A DNA stretch of 64,000 nt from an uncultured Clostridium sp. Its GTDB lineage: Bacteria > Bacillota > Clostridia > Peptostreptococcales > Peptostreptococcaceae. Both the position numbers and the translations under genes were made by a program. Positions 18,764 to 29,114 of the stretch are shown piece by piece. The notes under the pieces were generated by a model, which saw only the letters and a program-made list of their open reading frames with translations, searched no databases and had not been told where the DNA came from. Position 1 is the first letter of the stretch; every line of letters begins with the position of its first letter. The DNA is taken from NCBI GenBank assembly GCA_900557165.1, contig USRS01000002.1, positions 1-64,000 on the forward strand. The letters run 5' to 3'.

Positions 18764-18796
18764 AGGCTATCGATAATTTTTATCGGTAGCTTTTTA
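18764..18796 (+). terminator. terminator after hpf
   Basis: GCTATCGATAA pairs with TTATCGGTAGC around a three-base T loop, followed by TTTTT. The rest of the gap to secA is AT-rich with no recognised site. Confidence 0.85.
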
Positions 18797-18978
18797 ATAT
18801 GTTAAAAATATATTGAATTATTAAAGAATGAAGAAGATTAAATAAAAATTGTATAGTAGTAAAAACTATATAATAATGTATGATTATATGTGATAAAGTT
18901 AATATTTAATATTAAATCATGTATTTTTATGTTAAAATGTATAATAGTATAATAATACAATGAGGAGAGATGCATAGA

Positions 18979-21708
18979 ATGGGTTTTTTAGATAGTTTAT
19001 TTAACATGGCAGATAAAAAAGAGTTAAAAAATTTTGCTAAAATGGCTGAAAAAATAAATACGCTGGAACCAAAGTTCGAGTCTATGAGAGATAAAGAACT
19101 TAAAAATATGACAAGTGAATTTAAAGAAAGGTTAGCAAATGGTGAAACATTAGATGATATATTACCAGAAGCATTTGCAGTTGTAAGGGAAGCTTCTAAG
19201 AGGGTTTTAGGCCTTAGACAATATGATGTACAGTTTATAGGCGGTATGGTACTACATCAAGGTAGAATAGCGGAAATGAAAACTGGTGAAGGTAAAACGT
19301 TAGTTGCGGCTGCTCCAGTTTACTTAAATGCCCTTGAAGGTAAAGGTGTACATGTTGTTACAGTAAATGATTACTTAGCAAAACGTGATAAAGAAGAGAT
19401 GGGTAAAGTTTATGAATTTTTAGGATTAACAGTAGGGGTTATAGTTCATGGACAAACACCAGAAGTAAGAAGAGCACAATATAATTGTGATATTACATAC
19501 GGAACAAACAATGAATATGGATTTGATTACTTAAAAGATAACATGGTAATTCATAAAGAACAAAAAGTTCAAAGAGAATTAAATTATGCTATAGTGGATG
19601 AGGTTGACTCTATATTAATAGATGAAGCTAGAACACCTCTTATAATTTCAGGACCTGGGGATAAATCTACACATTTATATACAGATGCAAATACATTCGT
19701 ATTAACTTTAAAAGCTCCAAGTAAGACTGAACAAGAAAAAACAAAAGAAGAAAAAGAAGCACATTTCTCAGACGGAGATTATGATATAGATGAAAAACAA
19801 AAATCTGCATCATTAACAGAATCAGGAATTAAAAAAGCAGAAGTTTACTTTAATGTTGATAATATAACTGATATAGAGCATACAGAATTATATCACCATA
19901 TAAATCAAGCATTAAAAGCTCACGCTATAATGAAGAAAGATGTTGATTATGTAGTTAAAGATGGAGAGATAATTATAGTGGATGAATTTACTGGACGTTT
20001 AATGTTTGGTAGAAGATATTCAGAAGGTTTACATCAAGCTATAGAAGCAAAAGAAGGATTACATGTACAAAGAGAATCAAAAACTCTTGCAACTATAACA
20101 TTCCAAAATTACTTTAGAATGTATAAAAAACTTTCTGGTATGACTGGTACTGCAAAAACTGAAGAAGAAGAATTTAAATCAATATATAAAATGGACGTTG
20201 TTGTAGTTCCTACAAATAAACCAGTTCAAAGAGAAGATTTACCAGATGTAGTTTATAAAAATGAAAATGGAAAATTTAATGCAGTTGCAGAGGATATACT
20301 TGAAAGACATAAAAAACAACAACCAGTACTAGTTGGTACAGTATCAATAGATAAATCAGAAAAACTTTCTCAAATACTAAAGAGAAAAGGTATAAAACAT
20401 GAAGTATTAAATGCTAAAAATCACGAAAAAGAAGCAGAGATAGTTGCTCAAGCAGGTAGACTTGGTGCAGTTACTATAGCTACAAATATGGCTGGTCGTG
20501 GTACTGACATAATGCTTGGAGGAAATCCTCTATTCTTAACTAAAAAAGAATTAAAAAGACAAGGATTTACTGAATCAGCTATAAAAAGAGTTGATACTCA
20601 TATAGAAGAAATAGAATTGGAACAAGATGAAGAATTAGCAAAAGCTAAACATACTTTTGATAATTTATATGAAAAATATAAAGAAGAAGCTAAAAAAGAA
20701 CAAGAAGCAGTTAGAGCTGCTGGTGGTTTAGCTATAATCGGTACAGAAAGACATGAGTCTAGAAGAATAGATAATCAGTTAAGAGGACGTTCTGGACGTC
20801 AAGGTGACCCAGGAAGCTCAAGATTCTACATTGGATTAGATGACGAATTAATGAGATTATTCGGAAGTGAAAGAATCCAAGGTGTAGTTGAGAAAATTGG
20901 TTTAGAGGAAGATATGCCAGTTGAACATAGAATGTTAACTAAATCAATAGAAAATGCTCAAAAGAAAGTTGAAGGAAGAAACTTTGGTATAAGAAAACAC
21001 GTACTTCAATATGACGATGTTATGAATAAACAAAGACAAGTTATATATGATGAAAGAGGAAGAGTGTTAGAAGGCGAAGATATAAATGAGCAAATTCAAA
21101 GTATGATAAAAGATATCATAAGTGATGCAGTTGCTGCTTATGTTGGAGATAATGGTGTTGAGTTAGAAAACTTAAAATCATACTTGTATGGATTATTTAT
21201 GCCAAAAGAAAGCTTAGAAGGTGAAGAATTAAAAGAATTAAAATCACAAGAATTAAGCAATAAAATATATGAAACGTCTCATGATATATACAGAGAAAAA
21301 GAAGAAATAATAGGCTCTGATAGAATGAGAGAAGTTGAAAGAATAATACTTCTTCAATGTGTTGATAATCACTGGATAGACCACATAGATGCTATGGACC
21401 AATTACGTCAAGGGATAGGTCTTCGTGCTCTAGGACAACAAGATCCAGTTATCGCATACAAAATGGAAGGATTCGATATGTTTGATGATATGATTAAACA
21501 TATTCAAGAAGATACAGTAAGATATTTATTTAATATAACTATTGAACAACAGCCAAAGGAAAGAAAATCAGTAGTAGATGTAGATACATTAGCATCACCA
21601 AGTGATTTAGCTGATAACTCTCCAGTAGTAAAAGAAAGAACTGTAGGCAGAAACGAACCTTGTCCATGTGGAAGTGGTAAGAAATTCAAACATTGTTGCG
21701 GAAAATAG
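18979..21708 (+). CDS. secA: protein translocase ATPase SecA
   Basis: Motor of the Sec pathway, pushing preproteins through SecYEG. Walker A GEGKT is at 103-107, the [17 protein letters not shown]-type motif follows, and the C-terminal zinc/SecB-binding motif is complete (Cys895, Cys897, Cys906 or His905, Cys907). An in-frame ATG three codons upstream (18970) sits directly against the GAGGAG ribosome site; the ATG at 18979 has normal spacing and gives MGFLDSLFN and 909 residues. This full-size copy with zinc tail looks like the housekeeping SecA1. prfB follows after 14 bases. Confidence 0.96.
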   Translation: MGFLDSLFNMADKKELKNFAKMAEKINTLEPKFESMRDKELKNMTSEFKERLANGETLDDILPEAFAVVREASKRVLGLRQYDVQFIGGMVLHQGRIAEMKTGEGKTLVAAAPVYLNALEGKGVHVVTVNDYLAKRDKEEMGKVYEFLGLTVGVIVHGQTPEVRRAQYNCDITYGTNNEYGFDYLKDNMVIHKEQKVQRELNYAIVDEVDSILIDEARTPLIISGPGDKSTHLYTDANTFVLTLKAPSKTEQEKTKEEKEAHFSDGDYDIDEKQKSASLTESGIKKAEVYFNVDNITDIEHTELYHHINQALKAHAIMKKDVDYVVKDGEIIIVDEFTGRLMFGRRYSEGLHQAIEAKEGLHVQRESKTLATITFQNYFRMYKKLSGMTGTAKTEEEEFKSIYKMDVVVVPTNKPVQREDLPDVVYKNENGKFNAVAEDILERHKKQQPVLVGTVSIDKSEKLSQILKRKGIKHEVLNAKNHEKEAEIVAQAGRLGAVTIATNMAGRGTDIMLGGNPLFLTKKELKRQGFTESAIKRVDTHIEEIELEQDEELAKAKHTFDNLYEKYKEEAKKEQEAVRAAGGLAIIGTERHESRRIDNQLRGRSGRQGDPGSSRFYIGLDDELMRLFGSERIQGVVEKIGLEEDMPVEHRMLTKSIENAQKKVEGRNFGIRKHVLQYDDVMNKQRQVIYDERGRVLEGEDINEQIQSMIKDIISDAVAAYVGDNGVELENLKSYLYGLFMPKESLEGEELKELKSQELSNKIYETSHDIYREKEEIIGSDRMREVERIILLQCVDNHWIDHIDAMDQLRQGIGLRALGQQDPVIAYKMEGFDMFDDMIKHIQEDTVRYLFNITIEQQPKERKSVVDVDTLASPSDLADNSPVVKERTVGRNEPCPCGSGKKFKHCCGK

Positions 21709-21722
21709 TTTGGAGGATTTAA

Positions 21723-22833
21723 ATGTTAAATGAACAAGAATACAGACAACAAATACAAGTTATGTCTGTAAATTTAGAGGATTTGAGGGTTTCTCTTTGA
21801 CTTAGTTAAGTTAAATGAAGAATTAGAATATTTAGAAAGACAAATTGAAGACCCAGAGTTTTGGAATGATAATGAAAAAGCTCAAAAAGTATTGCAAAAA
21901 AATAAATCTATAAAAGATACTATAGAAGAATATGAGATGTTAAAAAATGATTTAGAGGAAATAGAGTTATTACTTGAAATGGCCATAGAAGAAGATGATG
22001 ATTCTCTTGAAAAAGATATAGAATTATCTATTGAAAAAATGCAATATAATCTAGATAAAGTAAGAATAAAAACTTTATTAGGTGGCGAATATGATAAAAA
22101 TAACGCTATACTTTCAATTAATGCAGGAACAGGAGGATTAGATGCACAAGATTGTGCACAAATCCTTCTGAGAATGTATACTAGATGGGCAAATAATAAA
22201 GGATATAAAGTAAAAACTTTAGATTACTTACCTGATACTGAGGCTGGAATAAAGAGTGTTACCTTGTCTATTGAGGGGTTAAATGCTTATGGTTACTTAA
22301 AAAGCGAAAAAGGAGTTCATAGGATTGTAAGAATATCTCCTTATGATACATCAGGGAAAAGACATACTTCATTTGTTTCAGTAGATATTATACCAGAACT
22401 AGATGATGATATTGATGTACAAATAAATCCATCAGATTTAAAAATAGACACATATAGAGCTTCTGGAGCTGGAGGTCAGCATGTAAATACAACAGATTCT
22501 GCTGTTAGAATAACTCATATACCTACAGGAGTAACTGTTCAGTGTCAAAATGAAAGATCTCAATTAATGAATAGAGAGACAGCTATGAAAATGCTAAAAG
22601 GAAAGCTAATTCATTTAAAAGAGTTAGAACAAAAAGAAAGAATAGAAGATATACAAGGTAAATATTCTCAAATTACTTGGGGTAGCCAAATTAGATCCTA
22701 TGTTTTTCAACCTTATAAATTAGTAAAAGATCACAGAACAAATTGTGAAGTAGGAAATGTAGATAGTGTGTTAGACGGAAATATAGATTTATTTATAAAT
22801 GAGTATTTAAAAATGAACAAAATTAATAAATAA
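21723..22833 (+). CDS. prfB: peptide chain release factor 2 (programmed +1 frameshift)
   Basis: Releases peptides at UGA and UAA. Translation starts at ATG 21723, reads 25 codons to an in-frame TGA (21798-21800) preceded by CTT, then shifts +1 so the next codon is GAC at 21799; the joined product is 369 residues. An internal Shine-Dalgarno-like GAGGG (21785-21789) precedes the slippery CTT-TGA-C, the classic autoregulatory arrangement. The stop-codon recognition tripeptide is SPY at 205-207 instead of the common SPF. The catalytic GGQ is at 250-252, with Ala at 246. AGGAGG-like sequence precedes the start; secA lies 14 bases upstream. Confidence 0.95.
21785..21801 (+). promoter_or_regulatory. 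RF2 recoding site
   Basis: GAGGG stimulator, then CTT TGA C. When RF2 is scarce the ribosome pauses at UGA and slips +1 on CUU, restoring RF2 synthesis. This is known for the family; the sequence shows the elements in the right order and spacing. Confidence 0.92.
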
Positions 22834-22842
22834 TAAAAACAT

Positions 22843-22877
22843 AGGGCTTAAGAATTTTATTCTTGAGCCTTATTTTT
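22843..22877 (+). terminator. terminator after prfB
   Basis: A stem of AGGGCTTAAGAA with TTCTTGAGCCT (one bulge, one G-U) is followed by TATTTTT. Confidence 0.75.
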
Positions 22878-22893
22878 AGAAAGAAGGTTCAAA

Positions 22894-25038
22894 TTGAATA
22901 TTAATGAAATTTTAAAAGGTGAATTTAATCTAAAAAATGAGCAAATTGAAAATGTTATAAAGTTAATAGATGAGGGAAATACTATACCATTCATTGCTAG
23001 ATATAGAAAAGAAATGACTGGTGAAATGAGTGATATAATTTTAAGACAATTCAATGATAGATTAAATTATTTAAGAAATTTGCAATCTAGAAAAGAAGAT
23101 GTTCAAAGAATAATAGGTGAACAGGGGAAATTAACAGATGAAATAATTAAAAATTTAGCTAAAGCCAATACACTTCAAGAAGTTGAAGATATTTATGCTC
23201 CTTTTAAACAAAAGAAAAGAACAAGAGCCACTATAGCTAAAGAAAAAGGTTTAGAAAACTTAGCTTTATTAATTTTAGATAAAAATATTTATGATATAAA
23301 TAAAGAAGCAGAACAATTTATAAATGAAGAAAAAAATATTTTATCAGTAGAAGATGCCCTTAAAGGAGCTAACGATATAATTGCTGAGATAATTTCGGAT
23401 AATGCTCAAATTAGAAAATATATAAGAGAAAATGCTTTAAAATATGGTGTTATAGTAACTAAAAATGCTAAAGATGAAAAATCTGTTTATGACATGTATT
23501 ATGATTTTAGTGAAAGAGTAAGTAATATGGCTTCACACAGAGTTCTTGCTATAAACAGAGGAGAAAAAGAAGAATTTTTAAAAGTTAAGTTAGAAATAGA
23601 TAATGATAGAATGTTAAAATACATAGAAAATCAATATATAAATAAGGATAACTTTAAAAACAAAGATATATTAGTTGCAGCCATAGAAGATGCCTATAAA
23701 AGACTTATTTTCCCTGCGATAGAAAGAGAAGTTAGAAATCATCTAACTGAATTAGCACAAGAAAGAGCAATTAATGTATTTGGTGAAAATATAAAAAATC
23801 TACTTTTACAGCCACCACTAAAAGGAAAAGTAGTAATGGGATTTGACCCAGGATATGTTAATGGATGTAAAATAGCAGTTGTAGATGCAAGTGGTAAATT
23901 TTTAGATGAAGCGATAGTATATCCACATAAACCACAAAGTAAAACTGAACAAGCTAAAAAGATTTTAAAGAAATTAATAGAAACTTATAAAATAGATGTT
24001 ATAGCAATTGGTAATGGAACTGCATCTAGGGAATCAGAAACTTTAATTTCTGAATTAATAAAAGAGTTAGGTGTAAATACTCAATATATTATTGTTAATG
24101 AAGCAGGAGCATCAATTTATTCAGCATCAGAATTGGCAGCAGAAGAGCATCCAGATATAAATGTATCTATTAGAGGTGCAATTTCCATAGGAAGAAGACT
24201 TCAAGATCCTTTGGCAGAACTTGTAAAAATAGATCCAGAAAGTATAGGTGTTGGTCAATATCAACATGATTTAAATAAAAAAAGATTAAAAGAAGTTTTA
24301 GATGGTGTAGTTGAAGACTCTGTAAATAAAGTAGGACTTGATTTAAATACAGCATCTCATTCACTACTTGAACATATAGCAGGAGTGAGTAAAACTGTAG
24401 CTAAAAATATAATTGTTTACAGAGAAGAAAATGGACCATTTAAATCTAGAAATGAACTTAAAAAAGTAAAAAGATTAGGACCTTCAGCATTTGTACAATG
24501 TGCTGGATTTATGAGAATAGAAAATGGGAAAAATCCACTTGATAATACGGGAGTTCATCCAGAAAGTTATGATATTTGCAAAAAAATGTTAGAAATTTTG
24601 GGGTATTCTTTAGATGATGTAAAAAACAAAAATATATCTGATATAGATGAAAGAATAGAAAATATAGGTTTAAAAAATCTAAGTGAAAAACTTAATGTAG
24701 GTGAAGTCACTTTAAAAGATATAATATTAGAAATTAAAAAACCGGGAAGAGATCCTAGAGAAGAAGATGGAATGAAACCTATACTTAGAACAGATGTATT
24801 AAAAATAGAAGACATAAAAGAAGGCATGACATTAAAAGGAACGGTAAGAAATGTTGTAGATTTTGGAGTATTTGTTGATATAGGAATAAAAAATGATGGA
24901 TTAGTTCATAAATCACAAATTAGTAATAAGTTTGTAAAAGATCCTATGGAAATTTGCTCAGTAGGGGATATAATAGATGTTAAAGTAATTGGAATAGATT
25001 TAGAAAAACAAAGAGTTTCTTTATCTATGAAAATTTAA
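22894..25038 (+). CDS. Tex-like S1-domain RNA-binding protein
   Basis: Tex/YhgF-type nucleic-acid-binding protein of 714 residues, thought to act in transcription and RNA turnover. Order of domains: N-terminal Tex helical region (about 1-190), YqgF-like RNase H fold (about 315-440, GFDPGYVNGCKIAVVD and NEAGASIYSASELA), HhH repeats (about 490-555, LEHIAGVSKTVAKNI), and an S1 domain at the C-terminus (about 640-712, LKGTVRNVVDFGVFVDIG). It starts at TTG (22894), supported by AAGAAGG seven bases upstream and the absence of a nearby ATG. Confidence 0.93.
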   Translation: MNINEILKGEFNLKNEQIENVIKLIDEGNTIPFIARYRKEMTGEMSDIILRQFNDRLNYLRNLQSRKEDVQRIIGEQGKLTDEIIKNLAKANTLQEVEDIYAPFKQKKRTRATIAKEKGLENLALLILDKNIYDINKEAEQFINEEKNILSVEDALKGANDIIAEIISDNAQIRKYIRENALKYGVIVTKNAKDEKSVYDMYYDFSERVSNMASHRVLAINRGEKEEFLKVKLEIDNDRMLKYIENQYINKDNFKNKDILVAAIEDAYKRLIFPAIEREVRNHLTELAQERAINVFGENIKNLLLQPPLKGKVVMGFDPGYVNGCKIAVVDASGKFLDEAIVYPHKPQSKTEQAKKILKKLIETYKIDVIAIGNGTASRESETLISELIKELGVNTQYIIVNEAGASIYSASELAAEEHPDINVSIRGAISIGRRLQDPLAELVKIDPESIGVGQYQHDLNKKRLKEVLDGVVEDSVNKVGLDLNTASHSLLEHIAGVSKTVAKNIIVYREENGPFKSRNELKKVKRLGPSAFVQCAGFMRIENGKNPLDNTGVHPESYDICKKMLEILGYSLDDVKNKNISDIDERIENIGLKNLSEKLNVGEVTLKDIILEIKKPGRDPREEDGMKPILRTDVLKIEDIKEGMTLKGTVRNVVDFGVFVDIGIKNDGLVHKSQISNKFVKDPMEICSVGDIIDVKVIGIDLEKQRVSLSMKI

Positions 25039-25054
25039 TAATGGAGGGGAATCA

Positions 25055-26227
25055 GTGATATTCATAAAAAATGGTACAGTAAATACAGTTACAAAAGGAA
25101 TAATAAATAGCAATATTCTTATAGAAAATAAAAAAATAATTGAAATAGGTAATGAAATTGTAGCTCCTTTAGATGCAACAGTAATTGATGCAAAGGGATG
25201 TTTAGTACTTCCTGGTTTTATAGATGCTCATACACATTTAGGTCTTTGGGAAGATGGAATGGGAGCAGAAGGAGCTGATGGTAATGAACAAACAGATCCT
25301 GTAACTCCTCATTTAAATCCTATTGATGGAATAAATCCAATGGATAGAAATTTTACAGAAGCAGTTGAAGGTGGAATTACATCAGTTTGTACAACACCAG
25401 GAAGTGCTAATGTTATGGGGGGACAATGTATAGCCATAAAAACTTTTGGTAAACGTATAGATAAAATGATAATAAAAAATCCAGTAGCGGCTAAAATAGC
25501 TTTTGGAGAAAATCCTAAAGGTGTTTATGGAAATGATGATAAAACACCACAAACAAGGATGGCAATAGCTGCATTAATTAGAGAAAATTTAAAGAAGGCT
25601 AAAGAATATTTAGATCAAATTGAAAAAAGTGAATTTGAAGAAGATGGTGAAAATAAGCCAGAGTATGATATTAAATATGAAAGCTTAATACCTGTATTAA
25701 AAAGAGAAATACCTTTAAAAGCACATGCACATAGGGCAGATGATATGTTTACAGCAATAAGAATAGCAAAAGAATTTAATTTAAAATTAACATTAGATCA
25801 CTGCACAGAAGGGCATTTAGTTGTTGATGAATTAATTGATGAAGGATATCCAATGATAGTTGGACCATCAATGACTGAAAGATCAAAAATTGAACTTCGA
25901 AACTTAACTTTTGAAACAGCAGGCATATTATCAAATTCTGGATCAGATATTTGTTTAATGACAGACCATCCAGTTATACCTATTCAATATTTACCTATAT
26001 GTGCTGGTATAGCAATTAAATATGGCATGAAACAAGAAAAAGCATTGGAAGCAATAACAATAAATCCGGCCAAAGTATTAGGAATTGAAGATAGAGTTGG
26101 GTCAATTGAAGTTGGAAAAGATGCGGATATAGTAATATGGGATAATAATCCTTTTGAAATAAATAGTCATGTATTATATACAATAATAGATGGAAAAATA
26201 GTATATAAAAATAAAAATTTAATATAA
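25055..26227 (+). CDS. metal-dependent amidohydrolase, imidazolonepropionase-like
   Basis: A 390-residue TIM-barrel amidohydrolase. The metal motif H59-T-H61 (FIDAHTHLG), a KAHAHRADD strand, DHCTEGH and the aspartate-bearing MTDHPVIP strand are in the expected order, so it should be catalytically competent. The C-terminal NPAKVLGIEDRVGSIEVGKDADIVIWD block is typical of the superfamily. The substrate cannot be told from sequence. GTG start with GGAGGGG seven bases upstream. It follows the tex-like gene by 16 bases and may be cotranscribed. Confidence 0.85.
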   Translation: MIFIKNGTVNTVTKGIINSNILIENKKIIEIGNEIVAPLDATVIDAKGCLVLPGFIDAHTHLGLWEDGMGAEGADGNEQTDPVTPHLNPIDGINPMDRNFTEAVEGGITSVCTTPGSANVMGGQCIAIKTFGKRIDKMIIKNPVAAKIAFGENPKGVYGNDDKTPQTRMAIAALIRENLKKAKEYLDQIEKSEFEEDGENKPEYDIKYESLIPVLKREIPLKAHAHRADDMFTAIRIAKEFNLKLTLDHCTEGHLVVDELIDEGYPMIVGPSMTERSKIELRNLTFETAGILSNSGSDICLMTDHPVIPIQYLPICAGIAIKYGMKQEKALEAITINPAKVLGIEDRVGSIEVGKDADIVIWDNNPFEINSHVLYTIIDGKIVYKNKNLI

Positions 26228-26262
26228 ATATATAGCTTTATTTTGTTAAAATAAAGACTATA

Positions 26263-26291
26263 TTGACATAATATATTAACTGAATTATTAT
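26263..26291 (+). promoter_or_regulatory. promoter of the FMN riboswitch-ribU unit
   Basis: TTGACA (26263-26268), 17-base spacer, TATTAT (26286-26291), about 30 bases before the riboswitch. Confidence 0.75.
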
Positions 26292-26320
26292 GTATATTGT
26301 AAAGAGAAATTAAAAAAACA

Positions 26321-26508
26321 GAAGATCTTCGGGGCAGGGTGAGATTCCCTACCGGCGGTTATAGCCCGCGAGCTACTAAATGTAGCATGATTTGGTGAGA
26401 TTCCAAAGCCGACAGTATAGTCTGGATGAGAGAAGAGAATTATGATATATAGCATAATCCGTTTTGAATATTCATAAAACTCGAAGGTTGAAGTCTTCGA
26501 GTTTTTTT
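26321..26508 (+). ncRNA. FMN riboswitch (RFN element) with terminator
   Basis: The RFN core is clear: TCTTCGGGGCAGGGTGAGATTCCC, ACCGGCGGT, AGCCCGCGAGC, GATTTGGTGAGATTCCAAAGCCGACAG and GGATGAGAGAAGA. It is followed by a terminator (ACTCGAAG / CTTCGAGT then seven Ts, 26477-26508). Inference: FMN binding favours the terminator and lowers riboflavin uptake. Confidence 0.97.
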
Positions 26509-26548
26509 AATTTCCCAATGAAAATATTTAAAATTTGGAGGTTATATT

Positions 26549-27157
26549 ATGCAAAATACAGTTAGAAAACCAAAATTATTATCTACTAAAACTATAGCAA
26601 AGGTGGGTATATTATCAGCAATAGCTTATGTACTTATGTTTATATCAGTACCATTACCAATATTTCCGTCATTTTTAAAAATAGACTTATCTGATATACC
26701 AGCAATATTTGGTGGGATGTCATTAGGACCTATGGCAGGATTAGCTATAGTTATAATTAAAAACTTTCTTCAAGGAATTACAGCAACTACAACTGGTGGA
26801 GTTGGAGAATTTGCAAATATAGTAATTGGTGGTTCTTATGTATTGATTATATGTTTCTTTTATAAAAAATTAAAGAACACTAATGGTGTGATAATTGGCG
26901 GATTATTAGGTATTGTAACCATGACGATTATGGGGTGTATAATGAATTATTATATTATGATGCCTTTATATGCAACAGTTTATGGTATGCCTTTAGATGC
27001 AATAATTCAAATGGGAACAGTATTAAATCCAAAAGTGACAGACTTATTTACATTTGTAATATGGATGATAGCACCATTTAATATATTAAAAGCATTGATA
27101 ATGACAATAGTGACATTACCACTATTTAAAAAGGTGGAAAAAGTACTAACTAAATAA
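26549..27157 (+). CDS. ribU: riboflavin ECF transporter S component RibU
   Basis: Integral membrane substrate-binding subunit of an ECF vitamin transporter. The 202-residue protein has about five to six hydrophobic segments, with the RibU-type LSDIPAIFGGMSLGPMAGLAIVIIKN region at about 49-74. FMN riboswitch control upstream supports riboflavin as the substrate. The shared ECF module (EcfA1, EcfA2, EcfT) is not in the window. Start has TTGGAGG upstream. Confidence 0.94.
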   Translation: MQNTVRKPKLLSTKTIAKVGILSAIAYVLMFISVPLPIFPSFLKIDLSDIPAIFGGMSLGPMAGLAIVIIKNFLQGITATTTGGVGEFANIVIGGSYVLIICFFYKKLKNTNGVIIGGLLGIVTMTIMGCIMNYYIMMPLYATVYGMPLDAIIQMGTVLNPKVTDLFTFVIWMIAPFNILKALIMTIVTLPLFKKVEKVLTK

Positions 27158-27190
27158 TATTTAGTTATATATAATAAATTTTATATGAAT

Positions 27191-27220
27191 AAAAAAGAGA
27201 GCTTTTAAGCTCTCTTTTTT
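27191..27220. terminator. bidirectional terminator between ribU and amt
   Basis: A perfect 30-base palindrome centred on GCTTTTAAGC, with A-run and T-run arms, serves both convergent genes. It overlaps the amt stop codon by two bases. Confidence 0.9.
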
Positions 27221-28424
27221 ATTCATAATCACTAAAACTTTCACCGAAGAAAGCTTTGTCCAAACCTGATTGTTGTATTTCAGGACTTACAAATATGGAA
27301 CCTATTTTATCTGATATCCAAAATACTATATAAGTTACAATTATAGAATAAACAATAACTAATACACTTCCCATTAACTGAATTAGAAATTGATCTATAC
27401 CAGGTGTAATTCTATTTACGATAGGATTTGCAAATATACCTATACAAAGGGTACCTATAAATCCACCCATACCATGAACACCCCAAACATCTAAGGCATC
27501 ATCAAGTCGTTTCCATTTATGTTCAAATTCAACACAATAGAAACAAACAAGTCCAGCGATAGCACCGATAACAAAAGCGCTAATTGGAGTTATATACCCT
27601 GATGCAGGAGTAACTGTTGCTAATCCTGCCACAGTGCCTACTATTAACTCTAAAAATGAAAAAGTTTTATTTTTGATATAATATAAGATAGTCCAAACAA
27701 TCATACTTGAAGAAGCAGCCATAGCTGTATTTGTAAAAACTATAGCAGCTGTTTCAGCAGCAGCTAGAGATCCACCTGCATTAAATCCAAACCAACCAAA
27801 AAGTAAAATAGCAGCTCCGATAACAACAAATCCTAAATGGAAAGGACCTTTTTCATTTGGATAAGCCCTCCTTCCTAAATATGCTAATCCACCTAAACAA
27901 CCAAAACCAGATGTTATATGAATTACAGTACCACCAGCATAGTCAACAAATCCTAACTTAGCAAGGAATCCACCACCCCAGACCCAATGTGCCACAGGGA
28001 AATAAACTAGTATCATCCATAAAATAACTATTTTAATCCATCCCATCATGTTAAGTCTATTAGCATAAGCACCAGTCATTAAAGGTGCTGTTATAATAGC
28101 AAACATTAACTGATACATAAAAAACATTATAAATGGTATATCAGGACCATATTTGAGATTTGTGAAAAAAGTTATATCATTAAATAAAAAATAGTCTAAT
28201 GGATTGCCTATAACACCTCCAATATCAGTACCAAAAACTAAACTAAATCCACAAAATATCCAAAGTATTGTAACAATACCTAATGATATAAAAGATTGAT
28301 ACATAATAGTTAAAGAATTTTTTCTTTCAACTAATCCACCATAAAAAATTGCCAGTCCAGGAGTCATAATTAAAACTAGGACTGTAGACACAATCATAAA
28401 TGCAACGTCACCATGAATAATCAT
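27219..28424 (-). CDS. amt: ammonium transporter Amt
   Basis: Membrane channel conducting NH4+/NH3 inward. About eleven transmembrane segments are visible over 401 residues. The twin-histidine pore residues lie in the TVIHITSGFG and VHGMGGFIG segments, and the AHWVWGGGFL strand is conserved. There is no adjacent glnK (PII), which usually accompanies amt, so regulation by PII would need a gene elsewhere. It is transcribed against most of the window. Ribosome site GGAAGGAG on the minus strand. Confidence 0.93.
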   Translation of the reverse strand: MIIHGDVAFMIVSTVLVLIMTPGLAIFYGGLVERKNSLTIMYQSFISLGIVTILWIFCGFSLVFGTDIGGVIGNPLDYFLFNDITFFTNLKYGPDIPFIMFFMYQLMFAIITAPLMTGAYANRLNMMGWIKIVILWMILVYFPVAHWVWGGGFLAKLGFVDYAGGTVIHITSGFGCLGGLAYLGRRAYPNEKGPFHLGFVVIGAAILLFGWFGFNAGGSLAAAETAAIVFTNTAMAASSSMIVWTILYYIKNKTFSFLELIVGTVAGLATVTPASGYITPISAFVIGAIAGLVCFYCVEFEHKWKRLDDALDVWGVHGMGGFIGTLCIGIFANPIVNRITPGIDQFLIQLMGSVLVIVYSIIVTYIVFWISDKIGSIFVSPEIQQSGLDKAFFGESFSDYE

Positions 28425-28661
28425 TTTGTATCTCCTTCCAGTTTATATTACATAGTTTTGCATATTTTTATAAAATTTATGTAAATATTAATAGAATTTA
28501 ATGATATGTATGGAAAGTCTTTATTATAAATGAAGGTTATTATATAATAATATCTAGTTGCGTAATGAAGAAATGACTAAAAAATATATTGAATTGACAA
28601 TAATAATAAGTAAGATAAAAATCAAAGAAACATAAATAAAGGATTTTAATGGTGATATAAA

Positions 28662-29114
28662 ATGAAAAAAATTTATTTAGATAAAGAAGAGAAAACAAGA
28701 GAAATAGGTGAAAAGCTTGGTAAATTACTTTTTCCTGGAAGTGTAATTTGTTTAATAGGAGATTTAGGTGCGGGAAAAACTACGATGACACAAAGTTTAG
28801 CTAGATCTTTAGATGTAGATGATTATATTACAAGTCCAACATTTACCATAGTAAATGAATATGAAGGTCGTATGCCTCTATATCATTTTGATGTTTATAG
28901 AATCGGATGTAGTGAAGAAATGTATGATATCGGATTTGATGAATATATAGATTCACAAGGTGTTTGTATAATAGAATGGGCAAATATCATAGAAGATATT
29001 TTACCAGAGGAATATCTAAAAATAGAACTATTATACAAAGAAACTGGAAGAGAAATGATTTTAACACCATTTGGACAAAAATACGAAGAAATAGTTGAGG
29101 AGTTGACTAAATAA
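28662..29114 (+). CDS. tsaE: tRNA t6A biosynthesis ATPase TsaE
   Basis: ATPase of the TsaBDE complex that adds threonylcarbamoyl to A37 of ANN-decoding tRNAs. Walker A GDLGAGKTTMTQ is at about 38-49; TSPTFTIVNEY and HFDVYRI are the family signatures. 150 residues. It begins the tsaE-tsaB-rimI-tsaD operon, the same order as ydiB-ydiC-ydiD-ydiE in B. subtilis. Its stop overlaps the tsaB start by one base. Confidence 0.95.
   Translation: MKKIYLDKEEKTREIGEKLGKLLFPGSVICLIGDLGAGKTTMTQSLARSLDVDDYITSPTFTIVNEYEGRMPLYHFDVYRIGCSEEMYDIGFDEYIDSQGVCIIEWANIIEDILPEEYLKIELLYKETGREMILTPFGQKYEEIVEELTK

Noticed and set aside
21799-22833. prfB as a frameshifted pseudogene
   Set aside because: The in-frame TGA, CTT slippery codon and upstream GAGGG are the conserved RF2 recoding signal, and the downstream frame is fully intact.
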